From the NCBI GenBank assembly GCA_025917655.1, contig CP084613.1, forward strand, positions 3,474,001 to 3,538,000: a DNA stretch of 64,000 bases. The letters run 5' to 3'. This DNA is from Chlorella sorokiniana. Taxonomy: Eukaryota; Chlorophyta; Trebouxiophyceae; Chlorellales; Chlorellaceae. The position numbers were made by a program, and so were the translations under genes. Within the stretch, counting starts at the first letter, position 1. Each line of letters begins with the position of its first letter. Below the pieces are notes generated by a model that was not told the DNA's origin, did not search any database, and worked only from the letters and a program-made list of their open reading frames with translations. This document shows, in pieces, positions 55,246-64,000 of the stretch.

Positions 55246-57611
55246 ATGACCGATCCAGAGGCAGCCCCCGAGGAGGGCGCCAGTCCCCGGTGAGTGCTTG
55301 AGCGGGTGTGAGGAGCCCTGCAGGAGACTTGAGACGATCTGAGCGCCCCAGCCTCCTATTCTGTGCAGGCCTCCCAGCGCCAAGCTGTTTCTGGGAGGTC
55401 TCAGCTGGGACACGAGCGAAGGTGAGCACTCTGCCGGCGCCCAGCCCCTCCCCCGGGGGCGCGCCTTTTTGCACCCGACCTGCACCCGCCTTGCTGCTCG
55501 CAGAGAAGCTGCGAGACCACTTTGGAAAATATGGCCAGATAGTCGAGGCGGTAAGTGCGGGCTGGGGGTGCGGGTTCACCCAGTGCACCAGCCCCAGCGC
55601 GCCACCAAAACCTTTGAGCTGCCTGCAGGTCGTGATGCGCGATCGCCAGACGGGCAGGCCCCGAGGATTTGGATTCGTGACGTTCACTGCCCCTGAAGCG
55701 GCCGACGCCGTGGTGCAGGACGTCCATGTGATCGACGGCCGTCAGGTGCCTGCCCACTCTCCTTCCTTGCAGCTGGTTGCCCCCTTATTCTGGCCTTGTT
55801 GAAGCAGGTAACAGCTGGGCCAGACCAATCATTGCCCCCCCGGCTGGCTGCTGTGCCTGCATTGTGCTGCAGATTGACGCCAAGAAATCGGTTCCTCAGG
55901 AGCTCAAGCCTAAGGCGCGCAAGGTGTTTGTGGGCGGCCTGTCGCCAGACACAACAGAAGGTGCGCTGGCGTGGTTGCAGGACGTTCATGCTTGCCGTCT
56001 GCCATCTGCATGGATTGCCAGTGTGCTTGCAACCCGCTGGCCAGCTTGCTTGGCTTGCATACCCGCCTGTGATTGCCAGGCCAACAGTTGGATGCCTGGA
56101 TGCCTGCCCCGGATGTTTCAAGGGGCGCGGCTGAATTCCAGCTGCAGCTTGCAACCAGTTGCTGGGACCTCGGCCAGCTTGACGGCCTCAATGCGCTTCC
56201 TCACTGATGCATCTGCCTCTGCCTTGATAGCCCCTTGCACCGCCCCCACCCACGAACCATGTGCAGACCAGTTCAAGGAGTACTTTAGCCAGTTTGGCGA
56301 GGTGGTGGAGGCCCAAATCATGCAAGATCACATGAGTGGGCGCTCTCGCGGCTTCGGGTGGGTGCTGAACCGGCTGGTGCAGTTTGCAAACGGATGGCCG
56401 TGGGCCGTTCTACTAGCGATACTGTCGCGCCGGCACTGATGCCACACCAACCCCTGTCGCATTGCTGCGTGCTGCTGTCGACAGGTTTGTTACGTTCGCG
56501 GAGGATATCAGCGCTGAAAACGTGTTTGCTGCGGGCACAATGCACGATCTTGGCGGCAAGAAGGTGGAGGTGAAACCTGCCACGCCAAAGGGCTCCGGCT
56601 CGCTGTCGCGGCCCGGTGGCAGCAGCAGCGGCAGCAGCGTGCGGCCTGGCGGCGGTGGCGGTGCGCCGGGCGGCGGCCGTCAGATGCAGTTTGGTGGCGG
56701 CGGCAGCCCCGCGCTGTTTGGCGGGCAGCCGGCACCGCCGCCATTCGGCACTGCCTACGGGATGTACGGCTTCCCGCCACACGGTGAGCACCATGCAGCG
56801 CTGCTGGGTGCTGCAATTTTGCATGCAATGCCCCTGCCGGCATGCAAGCATCCTTGCAACATCTCGGCTGCCTCCACCACCCTGTCCCCCATGTTGTGGC
56901 AGGCATGATGCCTGGCCCAGGCGGTTTTGGGATGCCGTATGGCGGCATGGGCGGCGGCGGCATGGCGTCTCCCTACATGATGATGGGCCAGATGGGGGCC
57001 TACCCCCGGAGCAGCAGCCTTCGGCTTCCCTGGCGGCGGCGGCATGCCCTTCTCGCCCCAGGCGGGCACGCAGGGCACGCCGTTTGCGCAGCATGGCAGC
57101 CAGCAGCAGCAGCAGCAGCATGGGCCGCCACAGTTGCACATGCCGCGGTGAGCCCCGGCGCTGCCTGCCTGCGCATCATGCATCTGCCTGCCTCCCACAC
57201 CACAAGCACAAGGGGTTCGAGGCCGGCACTGGCTGCGCTGCCTGCCTGCCTGTGCGCCCTGCGGTGGCTGGCATGCTGCGTCGGATGCGTGCCCCCACAG
57301 CAGCCCAGATACCGGGCCCCCTTGTGGTGGCTGGCAAGGCTGCCGCTTTCGCGCGGCACGTTGTCCTGCCACACCTGCCACCTGCTGGCTCAGTCATTCG
57401 CTTGCTGTCCCTTGCTGTGCCCTTGCCCGTGTAGCCCGATCCGAATGGGGGCCGCCAGGGCAGCCGCGGCAACGGCAACAGCAGGGCGGAGCCGGCGGGG
57501 TCGCTGGACCAGGGCAGCGCGCCCGCCCAGCCGCCGCCCCCGCAGCACCTGCCGCCGCCGGATGTAGCGGCGGTGCAGGAGCAGCTGGGCAAGGCGTCGC
57601 TTGGGGAGTGA
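55246..57611 (+). CDS. two-RRM, glycine-rich RNA-binding protein (hnRNP A/B, Musashi-like)
   Basis: Exons 55246-55289, 55369-55421, 55504-55550, 55629-55745, 55873-55960, 56267-56357, 56485-56783, 56903-57147 and 57435-57611. RRM1 shows RNP2 KLFLGGLSWDT and RNP1 RGFGFVTF; RRM2 shows KVFVGGLSPDT and RSRGFGFVTFAEDISAENVF. A Gly/Met/Gln-rich tail follows (GGFGMPYGGMGGGGMASPYM; a Gln run; QGSRGNGNSRAEPAGSLDQG) and ends QEQLGKASLGE. Such proteins bind pre-mRNA or mRNA in splicing, export or translation control. Both RRM signatures are complete. Each RRM is split by several introns. Frame changes are needed near 57006 (C run) and 57437 (a CCCGGA-type site). Target RNAs cannot be inferred. Confidence 0.88.
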
Positions 57612-58737
57612 TGGAAAGCAGCGGCTGGAGGACCTTTTCCAATACATGCGTCGCTGTTGGATGGGCCCCCAAGCTTGTGCCGCAGCCGCCTGTCGCTCTT
57701 CCCAGCCTGGGGCCGCTTGGGCCTTGGCTGGGAAGCCGCAGCGTCACGATAGCGGCACCTGCGCCCCTGTCAGGCCTCTGGCGCCTCCCCTCTTGCGCTC
57801 ATCCACTAGCCTCGTCCCACATCGCTGCTGTCCCGTTTGCTTTTGCTTCCTTCTGCGTGCTGTGCTGTGTACAATGGCTGGCTGCCGGCACTCTTATTGC
57901 AGGCCCAGCAGGAGGCCGCCGCCCACGCAGGGCATGCACCGTGCTCCCTTGCCTTCACACATTCTTTCTCTCCCTGTGCGCTATGCTACTGTACCAATCC
58001 ATCCATTTAGGCCGCTGCCCTGCCCTGTTCCCGTTCCTGAAGCGGCTGCAGCACGGCCTGCAGGCGCAGCGCCCGCATGTCGCTGCGTGGCGGCTGCCCT
58101 CTCTGCTGCCCCCCCCGTCCCCTGTTACCGGTTCATGGCATGCACGCCATACTGTGAGCGCCTGGGGCCCGATTGAAGCCCGCTGCTCTGATGCACGCTC
58201 AATGCCCGCCCACAAACCCAATCCAGCCCTGAGCACTGCCCACACTCGTGTTATTTGCGGCGTTCCACCACCCCATCGCCACACGCCGGCCTGCGGCCAT
58301 GCCGCGCCGACCAGCACGGCTTCGCCTGCCCCCGCCCGGGCTGTGGCCGCAAGCAGCTCAAGCCCAAGTGTACGCCAGCCCCACCGCTTCCTTTGATTCT
58401 TGAGCCCCCTGTACCCGCTGCGTGCCGCTCCTCTTCGCCTCCCCTCCCGCTCCGCTCTGTGCTGGTGGCCCAGCCACGCCATGCGCCCACGTGGCGCCTT
58501 CGCTCCGCACGCTGCCTGGTCAGCCCAGCGGCGGCTGCTACCCCACACCGCTCTATGCTACCGTCCCTGTAAGCAGGCAATGTAGCTGCTACGCAGCTTA
58601 CACAGGCCACAGGCAGGCGGGGTGCGGCAAATGGAAGGTTTGACGGGTATCTTGATGACAGCGCAGGCTTCAAGCAGGCAGGTGCAGGACTTGGGTGGGG
58701 CGGCAGCAGCAGGAGGGGTGAGCATCCCGGCGAGGCC
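57612..58737. other. long convergent intergenic region
   Basis: About 1.1 kb between the RRM stop and the stop of the zinc-finger gene. It should hold two 3' UTRs. Open frames here (for example 57955-58548 minus) lack homology and splice context. No repeat or RNA gene was recognised. Confidence 0.5.
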
Positions 58738-61444
58738 TCAGCCCTGCGGCGTGCCGCACACAGCGCAGCACAGGAAGCGCGCCTCTGGGCCTTCGTGGCG
58801 GTACGAGCACAGCTGGCAGGACCAGGGCACGTCGCCGCCCGGGCCTGCAGCGGCGGCAGGCCCCGCCGCCGTTGCCGACGCGTGGGCCTCTCGGCGGCTG
58901 AGCGGCGGCGGCGGGCGCGGCGCGGCGGGCATGGGGAAGCGCTCTGCCGGGGGAGGGCGCCAGCGCGGCGGCTGGGGCTGGTGCGGGTGCTGCCCCCACC
59001 ACCCCCGCCGCCGGCGCAGCCGGCAGTGCATGCGCTGGCAAACCGGCTGGGGCGGCACGCTCGTGGCCACACTCGGCGGCTTGAACGCGGGCCGGTAGGC
59101 GCCGGCAGGGCGGTACGCGGGGCGGGGCAGCAGCGGCTGGGGGCAGCCGTGGCGGTCAGCTCGCTCAGCATTTCTGTGAGGGAGGCAAACCCGCCCTGCT
59201 GCGGCTGCGCCCGGGGGCGGCTGAAGGTGCAGGGTGCTGCTGCTGCTGCCGCTGCTGCTGCTGCTGCTGTGGCAGCATCAGAGGCCGAGCATGGCCTGGC
59301 GCGGTGGGCGGCACCCGCGCAAGCGGACGTGGCGCCGACCCGCCAAACACGTGCGGCAGCAGCATGGCCGGCTGGGGCGGCGGCAGCTGCTGCGCCGACG
59401 TCGCGGCCCCCGGGGCAGCCTGCGACCTCAGGGGCGGGGTGGTGGGCCCCGGCGCGCCGCCATCTGCGCCACCTGACCCAGCCGGCACCTGCTGCTGCTG
59501 CTGCTGCGGCGGCGGCGGCGGCTGCAGCTGCAGCTGCTGCAGGTGTGGAGGCAGGGTGTGCAGGTGCGGCGGGATCGGCGCCAGCTGCCTGGGCAGCAAA
59601 GGAGCCCCAGGAGCTTGCTGCGCCTGCTGACGGGGCATGTAGGGAGCTGGAGATGCGCCCAGCCCCGGCGCTGCCGACGGCGGCGCCGCCCTCGGCAGGT
59701 GCGGCGGCAACGGCAGGTGCGGCGGCAGCGCACGCAAAGCAGGCTCCCCTGCTGTGCCTGCTGCCCCTGCTGCGCCTGCCGCGCTTGGCGCCGTCTGATC
59801 AGAATCCTCCCGCGGCGGGGCAGGCTGAGGTGCGGCTGCGCGTGCCGCATCTGCGCTGCCGCTGCGATCCAGAAGCTTTGCCGCGGGCACAGCTGCTGAT
59901 GGCGCCGCCGGCTGGGGCATGGCTGCTGTCGGCTGCGGGGAGGGCGTGGGAGGCTGCAGGGCGGCTGCCGCCCCTCCGTTGCCGTTGTCTGCTGCTGCCC
60001 CTCCGCTGCCGCTGGTGGCTGGGGCTGGGGCTGGAGTGGCGGCGCTGTAGGGGAGAGGCATGGGCACGCGTGTGCCATTTGGGAAAACGACTCCGTTGGC
60101 GGCAGAAGAGGCGGCTGCTGCGGCTACGGCTGCTGCGGGCGCTTGTGGCGCAGACGCTGCAGGGCGCTGCTGGCCGGCGGCAGCCGGCCCTGCGCCCTTG
60201 ATGCCAGGAAAGCCGGGGGTGGGCCCTTGGTGGGCGACTGCGGCTGTCGCGGGGCCCGGCGGCGGCAGGGGCGCCGCAGGCTGCTGCTGCTGCTGCGCAG
60301 CCCGCTCCTGATCTGAGACCGGCTTGCGCGGCGCAGAGTGGCGGGGCGGCGGGGCGGCACCCTCTCGCACGTACGCAGGACAGCGGTGGATGACCTGCAC
60401 ACAAACGGGGTTGCTGTGGCTGTTGTTTCTACTCTTGTGTGAGAGGTGTTATGGCGTGCTGCCTCGCCGACCCTCGCATGAGACGTGGGCCGGGAGGGGG
60501 GCCAGCCGAACAGAGGCATGCTCATATTGGAGCGACATGCCAGCCGGTCTGGAACAAACGCATGCGCGATTCCACATCGCCAACCCGGGCTGCGGCGCGC
60601 CGCCCCACCTCGGCAGCAGACGACGGCTGAACATCCGAGGCTTGCTCGTGCACGCGTGGCGCCAGCTTTGCGGCAGCCTGCGGCGGTGGCAGCCACGTGG
60701 TTCACACGTTGGGCACGCGGCGGCACCCCGTCGGCGGCTGAAGCGGGGACGGACGGACCGCGTGCCCTGTGCTGCCCCAGGCAGGGGGCCTGCCAGCCTG
60801 GAGGACTCACCGCCTGCGCCGCCCGCACTCGGCCCCACAAGCCCGCCGCGTCCAGCGCCAACCCCTCCAGCGCCTGCTGAGGGGGAGGGGAGGGCGCGGG
60901 CGCTTTGCACCTGGGCGGGCCTCTGCACAAGCCTGCAGCTGCTGCGGCACCATGGGCAGCACAGCGGGCGTGGGGAGCAGCGGGCGTCCGCACCTGGAAG
61001 TACGCCTTCACCTCCTCGGGCGTGTGTACCGCCTGCGACAGGCACTGCACCAGCACCTCCTCAGCATCGCGGTCGGCAGCCGCGCCAACCACCTCTGCGG
61101 CAGGAAGAAGGAAGGGTGCGTGGGCGAACGGAAGGTGCGAGAGACAGCGTGATGGAGCAGAGCTGTAGGGTGGGTGGGCGCAGGGACCCCTTCTCTGCGC
61201 TGGAGGCCGTTGCCCGCTACACGCGGGCATGCCCTGGGCCGCCATGCCCGACCCAGGCCAGCCAGGTCTGGCGCAGCGCGCCCTCCTACCCAGCAGCAAG
61301 CAGCGCCAGCGCGTGTGCGCAAGCGGCGCGGGCAGCGCTCACCCCGCGTGATCTGCCGCACCCACTCGTCCTCTCGCTCCGCGGCGAGGCGCGCCAGCAA
61401 CGCCAGCACCAGCGCCTGGCCGCCCTGCTGAGCTTGGGCCTGCG

Positions 61445-61504
<60 letters not shown>

Positions 61505-64000
61505 AAGTTCAGCCGATGGCCAGGCAGGGGTGATGCAGGTCGGGGCGCGGCGGAGCTGGCACAGACAGCGGCGCATCCTGGCTTCAAGCTTCCGCTCCCT
61601 CCCCCGCCTCCCAGTCAGCAAGTCGCCGCCTCTGCAAAGGCACCGCTACCCCCCCGCCACGCCCACACACCCACACACCCACAAACACACAGCACCCCCC
61701 GTCCACCATCCCCTCAATCCTCACCGCCAGGTGGCCGCAGTGCCCCTGCAGCGCCTTGGCCATGTAGCAGCACAGGTCGCGCGCCATGAGGCGGCAGTGC
61801 AGGTCGGCGGGCTGCGGGCGGGGGCAGGGGGCGGGGCGGGGCAGGGCGCGTTTATGAGGCTGGGCTGGCATACCGTAGCTGGCAGCCCGCTTGAGCCTCG
61901 CTGCAGCCAGCGGTCGTGCAGGCTGGGACCCCTCCGCCATGCTGCATAGACATTGGTTGCACCCGCAATCCCCCACACACACACACACACACCACCACCA
62001 CCACCATTCACACGCGCACATACACACCTTGAGCTGGGTCAGCAGTTCCAGCGTGTGGCTGCCTGTGCGGGTGCTGGCCAGGTTGAGGGCGCTGAGGGCC
62101 AGCTGGTGGCCCAGCTGCGCAGCACGTGGGAGCGGGGGAGAGGCCGGGGGAGGGGGTGGGCTGGAACCGAGCAGGGTCAGGGCTGGGGAGCAGTGGCAAG
62201 GTGCAGCCCAGAGCAAGCGTTAGCCAGCCAGCAGGCGCTGCCTCGCGGGCAGGCGGCTTCAAGGCGCTGCTGCACAGCCCAGCGAGCAGGGTGTGGGGAT
62301 GTGGGAGAGGTGGGGCGCGACCGCTCACCTTCCAGGCGTCAGGGCGGGGCAGAGCGCCCTGCACCACCTCCGCCAGGCAGGGCCCCGCATACGGGCTCTT
62401 CGCCGCCTGCGCAGCACACAGCAGCAGCCGTTCGGCGCGCGTGCAGCGCAGCGGTGCCAAGCTGGCCCCGCACAGGCGGCAGCCCGGCAAGGCGGCACAC
62501 AGACTCGCCAGGTTCCGCTACACACGCAGGCCGCCCCCTGGCCTCGTTATGGCATGCTAGGCGGGCTGCGAGGCATGCATGTGGCAGCAATTGGCTATGT
62601 CCTTCACCGCCCGGCATGGGGCCCCGCCCACCAAAATGAGCGCGCGGCCATGCTGCACCAGCTGCGCCGCCATGCGGTTGAGCGCGTCGCCGGCCTTGGG
62701 GGAGGACGCCCGCCGTCCAGCGAAACCTGGGCCTGCAGGGAGGGGTGGAGGGCAGGGCAGGCTTCAAACCAGCTCCTGCCAGGCTGCTGGCCCGGGCAGG
62801 TGCACCACAGCATGGCGGTGCTGCTCTGACATCGATCAAGGAGGGATCAATCGCCACACGGCTGCAGCGACAGCCGCCCCACCAGTCGGTCCACCAGCTG
62901 GCAGACGAACAGCGTGCCGTCCTTGCTGCTCAGCCAGTCCACAAAGAAGGGGTTGGCCTGCAGGGCAGGGGGTGGTGTGATGTGGCACACACAGCGGCCC
63001 AGCAGCCAAGCGCCTGCCATGCTGCGCTGTCCTTCCTGCACACAGCGGGCTGTTGCAGCACACGACAGCTGCAGCCCCCATGCACGTTCCTCCCAAAGGC
63101 AAGGTGCCACGCTGTACTGCCGTGGCCCTGGCGGTACCGCCGCACCTGCTCCGCGATGTACACCACCTCCTGCGGGGACCCCAGCTTCACCAGCCTGACC
63201 AGCACAAACACGCCCTTGCTGGGAGGGGGAACCGAGCGGCGGGAAGGGGTGAGCGGTCACCTAATCACAACATAACCCATGTTGCCTGGACACCCCTCAC
63301 ACAGCCGGCAAGCCACCGGCCAGCCCCTCACACGCTGCTCCCTGCCCAGGCACCGCGCGGCTCACTCGCTGGTGGCCAGGCGGTTCATGGCGGGCGCCAG
63401 CTGCTTGAGCAGCTCCGAGTACGCCTTCAAGGCTGTGCAAGGCGAGCCTGGCGGCAGAGCCGTGAAGCCCTCTGCCGGCGGCGTGCCCGCCTTGCCCAGG
63501 GCAAACGCCTCCACCCGCAGCTTGTGGGCAGCTTCCAGCAGGTCCTGTACCGCATAGTTACCGCACATGTCCCCGGCCACCCGCTGCAGCTGCCCACCGG
63601 CTGCAGGGCAGGGGTGAGATAGGCAACAGGCGTCGCAGCGGCAGCGGGCCAGGCCAGGCGCAGCAAGCGGGCTGGCTGCAACCGTGAGACGTTTGATTGA
63701 ATACCTCAGCACGGCGCTGGCTCCTGCCCGCAGCCCCAGCGACTGCCTTCCCGGCAGCCGCCACCCTGGCTTCAGGTGGCAGTCTGCGTGCACCGCCGGC
63801 CCTTCCCACCTGTGAGCAGGTGAATCACGCGCATCAGCCGCTCGTGCCCCTTCGACTTCAGCGCCCGCCGCACTGTCTCTGTGGTGCCGCCAATGGAGCC
63901 CTGCACGATCGCAACAGCGGGCCAGGGTCGGGGGGGGGGCGGGGGCAGAGGGCGAGCCTCAAGAAGAAGAGCACCACAAACACGGCACCCTGGCGCTCTG
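58738..64000 (-). CDS. pumilio-like repeat protein with Pro/Gln-rich region and C-terminal RanBP2-type zinc finger, 5' end beyond window
   Basis: Minus-strand exons: 63900-63810, 63600-63366, 63218-63146, 62957-62860, 62732-62608, 62517-62329, 62114-62028, 61811-61725, 61439-61343, 61094-60994, 60873-60811 and 60394-58738, plus more to the right. The N-terminal part has helical repeats reminiscent of Puf repeats: VAGDMCGNYAVQDLLEAA, KGVFVLVRLVKLGSPQEVVY, SSKDGTLFVCQLVDRL, ASTRTGSHTLELLTQLK and ALQGHCGHLAV. A long Pro/Gln/Ala-rich region follows (59165-60390). The C-terminus has WSCQLCSYRHEG and LCCAVCGTPQG, a C4 RanBP2-type finger of the sort that binds single-stranded RNA. Together these suggest a post-transcriptional regulator. 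The Puf reading is by eye and moderate; the zinc finger is clearer. A frame change is needed near 59130 to link the Gln-rich region to the finger. Confidence 0.5.
61447..61496 (+). repeat. (GT)25 microsatellite next to a 3' splice site
   Basis: Fifty bases of perfect GT on the plus strand; read on the gene's strand it is (AC)25 lying directly before CCCCGCAG and the exon starting at 61439. Confidence 0.95.

Noticed and set aside
54822-55247. Minus-strand frame upstream of the aminotransferase
   Set aside because: No conserved motif and no donor site leading into the known exons; it may contain 5' UTR.
57612-58737. Possible gene on either strand in the long convergent spacer
   Set aside because: Frames such as 57955-58548 (minus) and 57608-58396 (plus) have no homology, no consistent splice sites, and lie where two 3' UTRs are expected.
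58795-60201. 468-codon plus-strand frame over the zinc-finger gene
   Set aside because: Antisense shadow of a Pro/Gln-rich exon; no recognisable motif.

Overview
The window is nuclear DNA of a green alga: very GC-rich, intron-dense, with plant-type gene families, TGTAA poly(A) signals downstream of several genes, and many introns with GTG-type or GC donors. A coccoid trebouxiophyte of the Chlorella group fits best; this is inferred from composition and gene content, not from a marker gene. Twenty protein-coding genes can be read on both strands. No rRNA, tRNA, CRISPR array, provirus or intact transposon was seen.

Left part (1-23 kb): the 5' part of an HVA22/REEP membrane-shaping gene (-); a CBP60-like calmodulin-binding transcription factor (-); GID8 of the GID/CTLH ubiquitin ligase (+); an organellar ClpB disaggregase (+); and a large extended-PHD chromatin reader with glutamine-rich C-terminus (-). 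Middle (23-38 kb): SERINC (+), the KDEL receptor ERD2 (-), the tRNA-thiolation factor CTU2 (+), a TPR-RING-LON protein (+), and a second, unusual HSP100 with a cysteine-rich zinc-ribbon-like insert and a degenerate second ATPase domain (+). Right part (38-64 kb): three secreted or membrane-anchored GH27 alpha-galactosidase paralogues, with the TFIIH subunit TFB4 between copies two and three; the ciliary coiled-coil protein CFAP100/MIA1 (+); RPB9 (-); the ribosome-assembly factor PNO1 (+); a class-IV aminotransferase (-); a two-RRM RNA-binding protein (+); and a pumilio-like repeat protein ending in a RanBP2-type zinc finger (-) that runs off the right edge.

The genes do not form a pathway, apart from the GH27 cluster and the two HSP100s. 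Most are housekeeping: transcription (RPB9, TFB4), RNA (CTU2, PNO1, RRM, pumilio-like), protein quality control (GID8, TPR-RING-LON, two HSP100s) and membranes (HVA22, SERINC, ERD2).

Nearly every gene needs one or more single-base corrections to keep its conserved reading frame. At least ten lie at a CCCGG-type site where one base appears lost; others lie in G, C or T runs. I treat these as probable assembly errors, so CDS spans below are genomic envelopes from start to stop. Exon limits come from splice consensus plus protein homology recognised by eye.
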